Shown here one piece after another: positions 1 to 11,504 of a stretch of 64,000 nt of DNA. Source of the stretch: Amblyomma americanum (Eukaryota > Arthropoda > Arachnida > Ixodida > Ixodidae); the NCBI RefSeq assembly GCF_052857255.1, contig NC_135497.1:188013127-188077126 (forward strand). Direction: 5' to 3'. A program made the position numbers and the translations under genes. Under the pieces are notes generated by a model. It did no database searches. It saw nothing but the letters and a program-made list of their open reading frames with translations, and was not told the origin of the DNA. How positions within the stretch are numbered: the first letter of the stretch is position 1; the number at the start of each line of letters is the position of its first letter.

Positions 1-679
1 TGACTTTCAACATCAACTTTGTTATCACATAGTAGACTTTGATTAAATTTTTCAGCATGTTAGCAATGCTTTCAAAATTTCAGCATGACACATGGACAAC
101 TTTTATATTATACGAATTTTTTTCCCTTCTCTTTGATGCCTAGTGAAATGCCTGCGGTCTAGACAAAATGCGGTAGAAGACTGGTTCAACATTAACAGCC
201 CCTCTGAATGCATGCTACACGTGATGACGAACTTTAGTTTTTTCCCCCAACAAATTTTTTTGTTCTCATTTTTGGAAAACAGTTGGCATAGACACCCCTA
301 AACTGTGAACAAGATGTCACACCAAAAATCTACGCTTCATCAAAATGAAAAGAAAAGAATGTCATCGCACAGAGCAGAGTTCTGTGAATGCAACGAAACA
401 AACGAGATCAAGGTACACAAAACTGTCTTGAAGAAATCTGCAGCACAAGGTGAGTATTAGTCAGAAAACAAATCGGAACAGAGAAAGAAAAATGACAATT
501 TTTTAGCAATTCCCCGACATGCAGAGCCACCGCAGTGCACGAAACAATTTTTTAGAATACCCCAGTAGATTTTAGCAATGAAACTTCAGGACAGCATAGA
601 AAATGAGGCATATGAGTGATAAAATGATAAAAAAAAATAACTACGCACAATTTAGTGTGGTTAGGCCAAATGTGAGTTA
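1..679. other. non-coding stretch, nothing recognised
   Basis: AT-rich sequence with no convincing reading frame on either strand. It lies downstream of the last Prp4 exon seen in this window, so it is probably Prp4 intron. The missing C-terminal WD-repeat exons are not visible here and presumably lie beyond the left edge. Confidence 0.5.
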
Positions 680-1336
680 CCGTAAAATTCCGAGCAAGCG
701 CTCCCACCCCCACAAGTCGAAATTACTGGCAAAATAGGGAGGGGGCGCTATCCTGGAACGGTGCCAAAATTCAAGATGGCGACGACATTTTCCCACCACA
801 AAAAGAAAAGAGCGCAGTGCACATGGGTTTAAAACGTCCTGCCTTTCTTTCTTGCTCGAAGAACTCGAAGAGGGCATCGTCCACGTATTCACTAAACAGC
901 GGCGCGTCTTTACACAACTTTCTTCGAAGTTTTGCTTTTCCGTAGCAAGTTCTCGAAATTTTTGTTCCATTCCCGTATCCATTTCCGGTCGAGCTTGAAG
1001 TCTCGAGCCGTTTGGTGCACGTTCCTTCCGTTTTCTCGATGCCATTGTACGACCTCAATTTTCTTTGCCACTTGTAGGAATGCACTGCCGACCTGACAAC
1101 GCCAAAACAAGTCGACAAATGGCGCGTGGAAAACCAGCATGTGAAATTGCGAATGGCTTGAAAAGCAGGATTGGATTGCATAGGGCAGGCCAGTGTTGCC
1201 TGGGCGCGGTGTGTAATAAGGGCGGGGCGGATGGGGGGCGGGGCGCTTTCCCAGAAGAGTGCAGGAATGTGAAATTAACAGTGAAGTTAGGGGGGGCCCC
1301 ATGCATGGGCGGGGGCGCTTGTTCGGAATTTTATGG
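680..1336 (-). mobile_element. pogo/Tigger-like DNA transposon relic, internally deleted
   Basis: The ends form an inverted repeat: CCGTAAAATTCCGAGCAAGC on the left against CCATAAAATTCCGAACAAGC on the right, read inward. A TA precedes the left end, and the right flank now reads CA. The minus strand keeps the N-terminal helix-turn-helix of a pogo-type transposase in two overlapping frames: QVAKKIEVVQWHREN at about 1040-1085, and GKAKLRRKLCKDAPLFSEYVDDALFEF at about 840-935. The two pieces are separated by a frameshift. No DDE catalytic core remains, so this is a non-autonomous copy inside the Prp4 gene region. Confidence 0.75.
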
Positions 1337-1440
1337 CAGGTGCTCTAGCACTTTGATTTTCACTTCAGTTTCGATTTCAGTTCATGGCTTGGTTTTCGAG
1401 GCCAAGGCTTCAAACAAAAATCATTGAAATTGGTGAGGAT

Positions 1441-1760
1441 GGGGGAGGGCCTTAGTGCTAGCTCACTAAAACTTAAGGGTATGACGTAATAGTGTTAATG
1501 AGCTGGTCATTCTCTACTTTACATTCATAGATCGCTGGGAGTCCTCATACCACTCCTGATGCACTGCTGCAGCATTAAGCGGTGCTGCCAATGGTGGAGC
1601 TTGTGAGACCCACGTTACTCTTCCCGAGCAACCTCTCGTGACCAATTATTAATTGACCTGCCACCTATTATGGTGGGCAGGTTGTGATAACGTCACAAGG
1701 TCATGTGACCTAGGTGGCCCACCTGCCACCTAGGGGGCCATCTAGGTTACATCAAGGTCA
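1441..1760. repeat. dispersed intronic repeat, copy 1
   Basis: This segment shares extended similarity with about 6690-7000 in the same orientation. Shared blocks are an AAGGGTATGaCGT segment, a TCaCTGGGAGTCCT segment, a CaTTAATTGAcCTGC segment and AAGGTCATGTGACCTAGGTGG. I see no reading frame and no terminal repeats. It is probably an old non-autonomous element that I cannot name. Confidence 0.6.
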
Positions 1761-2386
1761 AGCAGGCTTCAGACAAAAATTGGTGAAATCACCAAGTGCG
1801 GGCTTAAGTGCCAACACACTAAAAAACTTTTTTTTTTTTGCCATTTTTCATGATTTAAAGCTGCGTCCTCCATTAATGGTCACACGCTTGAGCATCCAGC
1901 ATCAGCACCAAAGTTCTGCATCAGCATCATAGGCTTTTAGCAAACTTCACCATCAACAGGAGGAGACTAATTCTGGGCATGGTTGCATGGCTTAGTGGTC
2001 CAGGTAACAACTTGTTTCGGCTTAAGATGAATGCAGAATGCATTTCCTCCCATTATAGTTAGTATGTGCCATGCTGTAAGCACGCAAGGACCACGCTGTA
2101 TCTCACAGATGTTTGTATTCATAGCCCAAATGCTAAGCACATGCATTTGTATAACATTCTTTTTGCCTCTGTGTTTATTCGGTTTGTAGATGATGGCCAA
2201 GCTTATGTCAACCGCTCTGCCATAGGGGCACTTGCAAGGCAGCAGTCTGCCGCCCTCTTGTAGAGCATGGAACCTCTCACTGTGGTCGGTTTGGCCCCCA
2301 TGCGAAACTCGAGAAAATTTCTGTGACCAGTAGAAAGCTACCAAGGGACCCTCATAACAGTAACACACCAGCACCACCACCCTCAC

Positions 2387-2498
2387 TGACCCGTTGGGTG
2401 AGAAGCACAGGCTTAGCACAGACTTCAGATGACCGTCAAGGAACATGATGCAACGCCCTGTCCGGAGGTCCCAGACACGACCAAACGCATCCATGCCA
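2387..2498 (-). CDS. PRPF4: PRPF4 exon: WD repeat [20 protein letters not shown]
   Basis: This is the most conserved WD exon seen. It encodes [17 protein letters not shown] and then [21 protein letters not shown], almost identical to the same blade of animal Prp4. The acceptor is TTTTTGCAG before 2498 and the donor is TCA|GTGAGG after 2387. The first base completes a glycine codon from the previous exon (GG|T), and the exon ends in phase 0. The next exon, which should start near a HIATGSGD-type sequence, is not in the window. Confidence 0.95.
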
Positions 2499-2765
2499 CT
2501 GCAAAAACAAAAACAAAATGACAAAAATTACAGGTACACTTAGACATTCTGCAAGGTTTAGAAGCCAAGCCCTTTCTAAGCTAAATGTACCATTCTGGAT
2601 TTAAACCAAAAATGTGAACAAACTACAGGAGATAAATACTACTGAATATTTTCAGTTCTGCTTCCAAATGGGTGCAACCTACAGATAGGTGTGTCAATGT
2701 ATATACAACACATACAAAGTAGCGTTACTAATGAAAAAAAAAAACTGACAAAAATGGCATGGTAC

Positions 2766-2990
2766 ACAGCATATGGGGGTTTAACGCTCCAAAGCAACAT
2801 GGGCTAGGAGGGGAACAGTTGTAGACAGCTGCAAATTAACTCCACCACCTGGGATTCCTTATCTTATGTGCATTGACACTGCAGAGTACACAGGCACCTT
2901 GCGTTTCACCCTTACTACTGATCCTCCGTGGCAAGGCTAACAAAAATTGGATTATGAGTCCTACACCTACATAATATTTTGATCAGGAGG
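2766..2990 (-). repeat. degenerate tRNA-SINE copy, reverse orientation
   Basis: The segment starts with ATGGGGGTTTAACGCTCCAAAGC and retains the CACCTGGGATTCCTT and GTGCATTGACACTGCA blocks of the SINE seen in full at 57505-57750. It is diverged, and its tRNA-like head is barely visible at CCTCCGTGGC. Confidence 0.6.
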
Positions 2991-3299
2991 CCGGGAAAGT
3001 ACGTCAAATTTCCCCCTAGTACTGTATGCTGATCCAAACAATTTTCAGACAAAATTTAGCGCTACTATTAAGTGCTATCACCATCAGGCTGCCAGTGACA
3101 GAAAGCGCTATCTAGCGGTGGCATTCACTGAGTGTTTTGATGGTTTAGATTTTGACGTGATTTCATGATGCTAACCTCGCTATGCCCATGCTGTCGGAAG
3201 CAGGATGACTATCTCACACGATGCCGGGACTGTGAAAACAGTACTTAGCTGCTTTTGAAAGGAAAGTAATCACACCTGCCAAAAGCATTGGCACCGCGT

Positions 3300-3575
3300 C
3301 AAGCGCTGCTACATGGACTGGATTAGGTAGGGGGAGCCTGAAGTTACTGCCACAGGACGGCTGAAACATGCCTCTCCAACCACATTCAGCAGTTGGACCA
3401 CAGACATATGGGCCAGCATTCCCAAGCAGCTCGTCAGTCGCGCTTCCAAGGAATGCGGGACATTGAACGTTGAGAAATGCGGGACACTGAACGTGCTCAA
3501 CGGTACCGAAGAAGAGTTTATGTGGAAAGATGACAAGGACTTTGGGAGACGGTACACCCGACGACGACGATCACT
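3300..3575 (+). pseudogene. pogo/Tigger transposase C-terminal relic
   Basis: The plus-strand reading includes RLKHASPTTFSSWTTDIWASIPKQL, then CGTLNVLNGTEEEFMWKDD. This matches the C-terminal end of pogo-type transposases, whose usual pattern is SIP----V--SFKKCGISNALDGTEDD--W. A short tandem duplication doubles the CGTLNV block. The catalytic core is missing and no clear termini were found. It lies in a Prp4 intron. Confidence 0.6.
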
Positions 3576-4909
3576 AAAGCATCGACTCCGAGGATACTTC
3601 GTGGGTGCCCACACCGTATGCCTGCGCTTATTCCAAAACCAGTTTGCGCATGCGTGCAGTGCAAGAAGGGAGCAAGTGTGAGCATATCGGCCCGCACATG
3701 TAGACGCGTCGGAACCAGCACGCTGATTCAATGGGAGAAGTGCGTGGCTTCCATGAGTGCAAGCATGAGTGCCGGGGAGAGTGTGAGCTGCTCTTTTCTT
3801 CCAGAGTGAAATTCTCTGATCAAGCTTGCTGGTGCGAGAGGGAACAAGCCAGCACCAAGCACATAGAGATGTAAGCACCTTTTAAACGCCTGGCGTGGGG
3901 GGGGGGGGCCTGGATGTGCAAGCGCACGGCATGTATGCCTTGCAAGTGCCCATCGAGCCTTCAGGTCAAGTATAAAATGCAGTGGAAACGATTGCTATAT
4001 GTGGATGGATTATATGTGGATGAAAACTTTTTTTTTTGTTTTTGCTATTCCCAAATAACACCTCATATTATATGCAGGTTTTTATGGTAAGCCAGAAAGA
4101 AACTGTTGTGGTTTGTGACTTCAAGCAAAATATCTTCCTTCTTCCTAAAGACGGTCACAACCTCAATTTTGCCAGCAATGGGACCAGTTATGACAACAGG
4201 TCTATACAGTACGACGAGAAAAACATGTGGCACAGACAAAATAGCTGACATAAGTACACAAACAATAAAAACACAAAGAAGTACATACAAAGAAAAAAAG
4301 CACGCCTGCAGTTTTATCCATTGCAAAACAGTGCAACCAGTAATACTTTGCTTGTTTTCATAGCCCCTCTGCATCTGTACCAAATATACCACACACAGAA
4401 GCTAAATTGTACCAACAATTTGCCTGCTGATAACAAAATGAGTGCCATAGCTATAATATCCATGACTTTTCTGTGCAGGTGCCAATACTAGCCAATGGCA
4501 TCATGACAATACTGCTAAGGTGGGCAATGCTATAATGCAGTTCCCAAATAACAATTGGTAACGCAGGCTCCACAAGTCAACAAAAAGTTGCTGGTGATCT
4601 GCACCAAAGATTTCTAGCCCAGCTCGCCAGCTAAGTGCAAGCTGGACTACACTTACTTCATGCGCGATCAGTGCTGCTCTTTGGCTATAGCAGCATATGC
4701 ACAGCCCATAGCATTGACGCGCATTCATGCATTTATGAAATAAATGCTTTCTAAAGTACTGAACAATTTTTTTGTAGTAGAACTTTCAGCAGAACTAAAT
4801 AAATTTGTACTGGTACACAGCGCACACATAAACACCTGTGCATACATAAAGCGACCTATGTATGCAGCGATTCTAGAGAACTATAAACTATGTATACGAC
4901 AATCGGTAA
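3576..4909. other. Prp4 intron sequence without recognised feature
   Basis: I see no exon-like block, RNA gene or terminal-repeat pair. Several short open frames occur in both directions but none resembles a known protein. A run of G is present at 3897-3908. Confidence 0.5.
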
Positions 4910-5207
4910 CCCGCCGTGGTGGCTCAGTGGTTAGGGCGCTCGGCTACTGAGCCGGAGTACCCGGGTTCGAACCCGACAGCGGCGGCGGCGTTTCGATGGA
5001 GGCAAAACGCAAAAAGGCACCCATGTGCTGTTCGATGTCATTGCACGTTAAAAATCCCCAGGTGGTCAAAGTTATTCCCCAGCCCTCCATTGGGGCCCCT
5101 TTCTTCCTTCACTCCCTCCTTTATCCCTATGTTACCATGTGGTTCGGGTGTCCACTGAGATACCCGAGACAGTTACTATGCCATTTCCTTTCCACAAAAC
5201 CAATTTG
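4910..5207 (+). repeat. Ruka-type tRNA-derived SINE
   Basis: The copy begins CCGCCGTGGTGGCTCAGTGG and has a pol III A box (TGGCTCAGTGGTTAGGGCGC) and B box (GGTTCGAACCC) at 4918-4974. The tRNA-unrelated body contains GCACGTTAAAAATCCCCAGG and ends at CCACAAAACCAATT. It matches the copies at 37255-37922 in order and length. It is inserted in the large Prp4 intron. Confidence 0.88.
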
Positions 5208-5266
5208 CAATTTTTTTTATATGGCAATGGACGCTGTGGATTACCCACACCACAGGCTAGACAATA

Positions 5267-5819
5267 AAGGGAAGCTGAAACGGTTTTCAAATTGCATGAA
5301 ACGCTGTGGTTGGGAAGAAGGGACTTTGAAAATCATGTTTGTAAATTTTTTCTCGATTCTGTTCGCAAAATGAGCTGCAATCACTTGTTACAAACCTACC
5401 GCCGACACGCCCTCTTCGCTTCCGGAAGCGCCAAATGGGGGGACGGAACTGCCGGAAGTGACGCCATTCACGGGTAGTCTGCCGGCCGTCCTGCTTTGCT
5501 TGCTGCTTTTTGGCCCGCGCTTTGGTGAACGACGGATCCATAATTTGCAAAACGCAGTTCTCAAGCCAGCTGAAGCAACGCGCTACGCAGCAGCACAGTC
5601 GGTGCTGGCCGGAGATCCCCGTAGATGACGTCAGGACGATCCCGGCCATTCGCGGCGTTCGCTCAGCACTCTGAGACGCTGGTGCCCGTTTTCTTTCAAA
5701 AAACAGCTTTTTGCGTTTATTTCCGCACTTTTCGATTGCGGTATTCTTTTTCAGCGGACTAAAAACTATAAAATGCCGCATGGAACTCAATTTTTTCGAA
5801 AAGTGCTTTAGCTTCCCTT
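5267..5819. mobile_element. TA-flanked MITE of about 553 bp
   Basis: The terminal inverted repeats are AAGGGAAGCTGAAACGGTTTT on the left and AAGGGAAGCTAAAGCACTTTT reading inward from the right, flanked by TA at 5265-5266 and 5820-5821. The interior is GC-rich and holds a 182-codon minus-strand open frame (5287-5835) running through both termini. That frame resembles no transposase I know and is probably fortuitous. The TA duplication suggests mobilisation by a Tc1/mariner-type enzyme. Confidence 0.72.
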
Positions 5820-5865
5820 TAAGCAAATGAACCAAATATTAAATGATACTGCATACTAAGGAGTA

Positions 5866-6590
5866 CAGTCAAGCCCGGATATTTCGAACCCAGATAATTC
5901 GGATTATTGGATACATCAAAGACATGGACTATCCCCTTGAATATCCTATGTAAAAGTATAGGAAAGTCGCGCAGTATATTGAACTCCAATTTCGCGGATC
6001 ATTCGAAATATCGAACCGTGCCCCAGCAAGTGGGCTTCTCCTAACAGTGCTTTTCGATCACGTATGGGGTGCACAGACAGGCCACGGACGTGGCCTTTGG
6101 CACCTGCTGGCAGAGCTAATGCAGTCAAACTGTGTGATGAGGTAAACATAGGGTGTTGCAGGAGGGTGGCCTTTGGTCTCAATTATGAGCCACATTGCTG
6201 TCATGCAGTCTAACTAAAGCCTAGCCGTGGCTCTCGTGTAGTGCGCTTCGCTCGTTTCACTGCAGAAGGTGTTGCAAAAGAAAACTGTACCTCAATTTTA
6301 ATGAGTGATTATTTTATTAATAGTGTACTGGCCACACGATTAGACATCTTATGATATGGAGTGGCTAGTTCCGAAGCACCGTCCACTGCGAGGAGCACTG
6401 CCAGCACGTCAGCAGGTGGCATGTCACTATATCGAACTCCAATGACACTAGCATGGATGCAACCTATTCTTGCTTCTATGTCACAGATAAGCTTATCTAT
6501 TGCCATTTTTTATATATCAGATTATCAATATATTCACCTATTTCATGATTCCTTTCAAGTTTGATATATCCAAGTTCGATTAGTAAACAG
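5866..6590. mobile_element. pogo-like non-autonomous element, right end uncertain
   Basis: The left end is TA followed by CAGTCAAGCCCGGATATTTCG, the CAGTC-A-CCTCG type of terminus seen at several other sites in this window. The body contains repeated ATTCGAAATATCGAAC-like motifs, and near 6560 a TTTGATATATCCAAGTTCGA motif looks like a decayed right end. No transposase reading was found. Confidence 0.45.
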
Positions 6591-6689
6591 TATGCAATGC
6601 ATACATTCAGATGATATTCACATCAACATGGAATCCTTGCACCTGAAGAAGGGCAGTGTACATGTCGAAGGGTGAAAAACTGGTGGGAA

Positions 6690-7000
6690 CTCTTAACCTC
6701 TGCCATAAGGGTATGGCGTCATAGCGTTCAATTATTTAATGCCCATATATGCGGAATTAGTCATCCTCTAGATCACTGGGAGTCCTTATATCACTCCCGC
6801 GCATTGGTGAAGTGGTTATGCCATGCACCACTGCCCTGCAATGGCAGGTGCTGCAAACGCCGGGGCTTAAAGCAACCTCTTGCGACAAATCATTAATTGA
6901 ACTGCTACCTACCATGGTGGACAGTGTGCTCACAATCTGATGGGCAGGTTGTGATGTCAAAAGGTCATGTGACCTAGGTGGCCCACCTAGGTTGCTTCTC
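6690..7000. repeat. dispersed intronic repeat, copy 2
   Basis: Direct-orientation partner of 1441-1760. The shared order of blocks ends in AAGGTCATGTGACCTAGGTGG followed by CCCACCTAGG. Small indels separate the copies, so they are old. It sits about 220 bp from the Prp4 exon at 7226. Confidence 0.6.
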
Positions 7001-7225
7001 TGGGAATTATTTTGTGTATTTTTTTTGCTCACAGCCAACGATGCCGCCAACAACTCCGACACCTAACCTATCGTTTGTGCCGTTTCTGCGCCATGGGACC
7101 ATTAACACTATTGCATTAAAGAACAAAGGCACCTGCACCTTGTGTACTCCTACATCAACAAGAATATTTATTACTTTTATCCCAAGCCAAAGATCTTAAC
7201 CCCTGCACAGATGGCCATTACTTAC

Positions 7226-7348
7226 CCCGTAGCAGCTAATGAACCATCGCACTGGAAGCTGATGTCATAGACTGCTTTGCTGTGTCCTTCTTGGTGCAGT
7301 ACTTCAGTTTCACTTTCCAAATCTAACAGACGCCAAGAATGATCAAAC
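7226..7348 (-). CDS. PRPF4: PRPF4 exon: WD repeat, [10 protein letters not shown]
   Basis: The exon encodes [20 protein letters not shown] and then [21 protein letters not shown], a WD blade with its terminal GH-D signature. The acceptor CTTTTAG precedes 7348 and the donor GG|GTAAGT follows 7226. Its length of 123 bp fits phase 2 in (GT|G) and phase 2 out (GG|T), agreeing with both neighbours. Human Prp4 has a corresponding YDRSWRLWDLE segment. Confidence 0.95.
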
Positions 7349-7436
7349 CTAAAAGGACAGATGCACAAAACATAAGCATGCGTGTGAGAAAATGAAGGAA
7401 AAGAATAAAAAAGAAAGGAGATGAGAGATTACTTAC

Positions 7437-7653
7437 ACACAGCTTGCCAAAAAGCGTCCAGAAGGATGGAATGCCACTCTAGACACTCTATGAGGGCACA
7501 TTCCTTTCAGGGTGCTTATTGGCTCCTCACTTTTCAGGTTCCACAAGTTGACAACACCATCAGCAGAGCATGAAGCCATATTGAGAGAGCTCTCCGACTG
7601 CAGGTAAGTTGACCGTGGATGGAAAGTGATGGCCCCTACATTACAGTTGTGCC
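7437..7653 (-). CDS. PRPF4: PRPF4 exon: WD repeats, GHNCNVGAITFHP to HPSGRFLASC
   Basis: Largest exon seen (217 bp). It carries GHNCNVGAITFHPRST, NMASCSADGVVNLWNLKSEE and RVSRVAFHPSGRFLASC, so it spans one and a half WD blades. The acceptor is GTGTACAG before 7653 and the donor GT|GTAAGT after 7437. It enters in phase 1 (G|GG) and leaves in phase 2. Order and spacing match animal Prp4 closely. Confidence 0.96.
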
Positions 7654-8639
7654 CTGTACACATCAAAAGGATATCAAACTTGTACTGCTCACACACTGCA
7701 ATATGAAGCTTGCACAGTAAACATGAATAGCACATCTACATTGTACAACACGGATGTTAGCTGCAGACACCATACTCTAAGACAAATAAAGATTTATAAG
7801 CAATGATAAATAACAAATGTATCAAACATCTTTCATGGTTTCCAATTCAACAACTGCCAATATTTTTAATTTATGACAATTTTTCCCTTGAAATCTAAAC
7901 TACATTTTAACCAGACTATAAAAATCTATAGTGCCACCCAACTGTGAGGTACTAAACAAACCTCAGACAAGCTCCTATGATTAGTACACTCATAACGGAC
8001 ACTAACACGGATGCCAACTTGATGCTAACATTGATAACTGGACAACTAGTCTGCAAACTGGGCTGCTACCAGACCGGCTTGCACACTAAGCAAAGGATGC
8101 CAACATTACAGACGACCTGTAGTTGGTTGCAGTGTGATAAGCTTTCAGCCCACTCACACTAACAAAACCAATCTGCTGGTCATCGTGGATGAGTTTTCAG
8201 GAGGGCAACCACCAAGTGAAAACACTCACCAAGCCCAAATTCAATTCCTAATCTTGTCAACAGAGAATATGCTTCTAGCACTCAGGAAAATGTACAACTG
8301 CTGTTTGGCATCACATAATAAGTTACCATAACACGAGTGAGAACCATAAAAACATGCTACTATAAGGTATTTTTGGCTGTTTCATGATGCAAAATGTCTG
8401 CTCTAAGCAGGTGGTGCTTATGCTGCCTGTTTAAGATAGCTGCTTGATTTATCTGGGATCAGAAGGATAGGCGAGGCAATGAAAGGCTAAAAAAACGAAA
8501 AGGCTAGGTAGTACACGTCAAAGCAGTGAGCATAAATGTGCTGCGTTCACGCATTTTCCAAGTTCTAATAGCAGTGAAAAAGGAATGAAAGACGGGTGAA
8601 AGAAATGACAAACAAGACTAGTCAATCACCACGAACAAA
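7654..8639. other. Prp4 intron sequence, nothing recognised
   Basis: AT-rich intron with no exon-like segment, no inverted-repeat pair and no coding similarity that I can see on either strand. Confidence 0.5.
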
Positions 8640-9319
8640 GCTTTAATTTCCTCAATTCATTGCGTTTCAATTCTTGACACTAATTCTGGTCAAGTAGATG
8701 CAATCTTCCTGGATTTCTGCAAAGCATTTGATAGGGTCTTGCATTCCGGTCTAGTTTTCAAATTACACAACAGTTGCATTCATTCCTCACATAGCAATCA
8801 GTTGGATATCATCCTATCTCCACATGCATCAAGTTTGTTTACTTAGACAGCCAACATTCCGATTGCCTTCCTCTTAATTCTACTGTCTCACAAGGAAGTA
8901 TCCTTGGAGCCTTGCACTTTTTAAAAATGTATATTGATGACCTAACCACATGTATTGATGAAAATGTCACATTTTGCATATTCACAGATGATGGCACATT
9001 GTTCACCAATGCTCAGTCTACTAATAATTAAGATGAACTTGATGCTAACCTTGACGCTATTTCCAACTGGTGTGAACGATGGGACGTGAAAATTAATCAT
9101 GACAAAACCATCTTTATGCGTACAATAATAAAAAAATCTCCCCTTCTTACCAGTGCCCCATTAAGCACAGCCCGATATCCCAAGCTGATACTTTTACACA
9201 CCTTGGCATATCAATTACTGACTGCTTGAGTAGGTCCCCCCCAACGAAAAAAAGTGGCACTGCAAACTAGTCTAATAGGACACAGGCTCAAGTCTTCTCC
9301 TCCTGTCAAATTGTTAGCA
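8640..9319 (+). pseudogene. non-LTR retrotransposon (LINE) reverse transcriptase relic, 5' part
   Basis: A broken plus-strand reading contains SGQVDAIFLDFCKAFDRVLH, then NSTVSQGSILGALHFL and YIDDLTTC, followed by CIFTDDGTLF. These correspond to the RT palm motif A, the SQG-LGP--F--YI-DL motif and a decayed FADD catalytic box (FTDD). Stops and frameshifts are frequent. It is interrupted by the TA-flanked element at 9322 and resumes at about 10989. Confidence 0.75.
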
Positions 9320-9321
9320 TA

Positions 9322-10986
9322 TAGTCAAACCTCGATATAACGAACAGTGATATTATGAATTACTGGCTATATCGGACTCTTCATAAATATTTTTGACAAA
9401 CGCATGCAATTTCCATTTTATATATCTAATGCGGTTGGCCATGAAATGGATATATCGAACTCCCCACACCAAACGATGCCTGTTCGCATGGCAGGTGGCA
9501 GTATTTGTCACGCTACATAAATGACTGGTGGTGATGTTGCAAACGTTTGCGCCAAGGTTTGCGCTTGTATCTCACGCTTGCCAACAGCGGCGTGTAGGGT
9601 TGTAGTCCAGCAATCAGCATGCATTAACGCCTCTGACATCTGTTGACAGCGTCCTGGAAGCAGCAGTTCAGGCGGTTGAAAGCTTGCAGTAACAATCCTG
9701 CACTCATGTTGGCTGCTGCAGAGGAGATGAAAACGACGATATTTCGCTGACGTAGCGCTTTCCATGTGGCACGGCTGTGATGCGGGAAAGTCACTGTAGC
9801 TAACACAAAACCTGCACTTGCGGTGCTGTGCGGAGAAGCCAACCTAACTGGCACTAGTTTTTTTTTGCGGCCACTTAAATAGCAGCAAGTGCATTCGAAA
9901 CACCGCTAAAACTCTGGAAAATGACTCTCTGTTTCTCTATTAAAGGGACTATGCAATAAATTATTTGAGATTATGTAAAGCAGACGAGAGATAGGCATTC
10001 GATCACTTGTCACCCCAGTGTAAGAATTTTTGAGCTAGCATCAACAACAGCGAAGATATACACAATTAAAAATTACGCTCCTCCTCTCCCTCCTCAACTC
10101 GTACACGAGGAGCACCAGAGAAAAATAAAGAAAACAGCTCTGGGACTGGGCCCCGCCCATGAATACGTCATCAGATGACGTTCCTTTTGCAACTTCCGGT
10201 TGTCGCTCCTAGCCCCCCAGCAGCAGCGTCGGCGGCGTGGCGGCATCTCTCCGGTCTCTTCGCCTTCCTGGATTGCGGCTCGCATCGGGTTCTTTGTTTG
10301 CCATCTGTGGTAGTTAGCAGTAATAAACCCGGACCTCGAGGTGCGACTGCTCGCTTTTACGGCCGCGATGGGCATCGAGCCCTATGCGTGCGCACGAAGA
10401 GCCGTGCGAGTGGCTGCGGAACTCCCGACAGATGGAGGTGGCAGAGGAAAATTGAAACTATATGTGCGAAGGCAATGCCCTGGCTCGCGCTTGCCCGAGA
10501 GGGTCGCGCGGCGGCATGAGCAGACAATTTTCACGGCTACCAGAAGTGTGCCCGTGACGTCGTGGCTGCCATGGCTGCCGTGGCTCCAGCGAATGAGAGC
10601 GTGTGGTGGCCTGGCGACATCATGGGTAGTGTGAAGTCTTTCTTCCCCGATTTTAGTTCCAAAATCGGTCACTACGAGCACACCAATCGGCCCACGAATT
10701 TTAAAAAACACTTTCTTTAAAAGTTCATAATAAATTGCCGGCTCAGTTCTGAAGACTCATACTTGGTGTGAATGGTTCTTAGCATCATTTCTAAGCATTG
10801 AAAACATTTACAAGTGACTTTTTATTCGTTGCATAGTCCCTTTAAGGATTGCCTGAATTGCTGTCCCTTCAGTGAGTAAACTGCGCCACTATTGCATATT
10901 TGTGACAAAATGTTATAATATGAATTTCGGCTATATCTAACTATTTTACGATTTTTTTACCTGTTCGCTATAACGAGGATTCACTG
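9322..10986. mobile_element. pogo-like TA element inserted in a LINE
   Basis: The left end reads TAGTCAAACCTCGATATAACG and the right end, read inward, CAGTGAATCCTCGTTATAGCG, with TA at 9320-9321 and 10987-10988. Removing it rejoins the LINE reading. It is non-autonomous and itself carries a nested 900-bp element at 9943-10842, so its own length is about 765 bp. Confidence 0.75.
9943..10842. mobile_element. 900-bp TA-flanked MITE nested in the pogo-like element
   Basis: The termini are AAAGGGACTATGCAATAAAT and, inward from the right, AAAGGGACTATGCAACGAAT, with 15 identical starting bases. They are flanked by TA at 9941-9942 and 10843-10844. The GC-rich core has short open frames on both strands but no transposase motif. 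The start resembles the termini of the element at 5267, which may be a relative. Confidence 0.75.
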
Positions 10987-10988
10987 TA

Positions 10989-11390
10989 ACACACTTATCA
11001 GATCTAAGTTGGAGTACACCTGCAAAGCCTGGGATGCCTTTATTAAAAGAAAATTAAGCAAATACATATAAAGTTGAGCAGTCCATTTTGACCTATAACA
11101 AGTACCAGCGAATTGATTCTCCAGCTGAACCAATGAAAACTAACAATATCAAGACTTTGGAATCACAAGGGAAGTTAGCCTGAATAAAATTGCTCTTCAA
11201 TCTATACCATCACCAGCTTTGCCTCAAGCTTTCAACATACTTACAGCCATCATTTGCTCCTACCAACAACTTTAAATACTCATTTTTTTCCTAGAACCGC
11301 AACAGAATGGAATAATCTGCCTCCTCAAGTATTTATGGCCGAAAATTGCCCCTAGCAACTGAATAGCTTTTTTGGCTGCAACAGTTTTCA
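10989..11390 (+). pseudogene. LINE relic, 3' continuation
   Basis: The reading LIRSKLEYTCKAWDAFIKRK matches the region downstream of the RT catalytic core in Jockey/CR1-type elements (usual form RS-LEYA---WDP). It directly continues the relic at 8640-9319 once the TA-flanked insertion is removed. It decays near 11.4 kb, with no poly(A) or 3' repeat seen. Confidence 0.6.
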
Positions 11391-11504
11391 TTAATACGGA
11401 CGTTTTGTTTTGTTTTCTGTTGCTGCTGTGCTTACTTTATTCTGATGCTTATTGTTGTATCAGAAATTCGAACTAGGAGCACAGTCCCGGCTGACTCCCT
11501 TTCG

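Noticed and set aside
3309..3878. 189-codon minus-strand open frame as a gene
   Set aside because: The opposite strand carries a clear pogo transposase tail, so this frame is its shadow.
4910..4980. A functional tRNA gene
   Set aside because: The A and B boxes belong to SINE heads. The sequences do not fold into a full cloverleaf and are followed by the SINE body.
5287..5835. 182-codon minus-strand open frame as a gene
   Set aside because: It runs through both ends of a TA-flanked MITE and resembles no known protein, so it is probably a by-product of GC-rich sequence.
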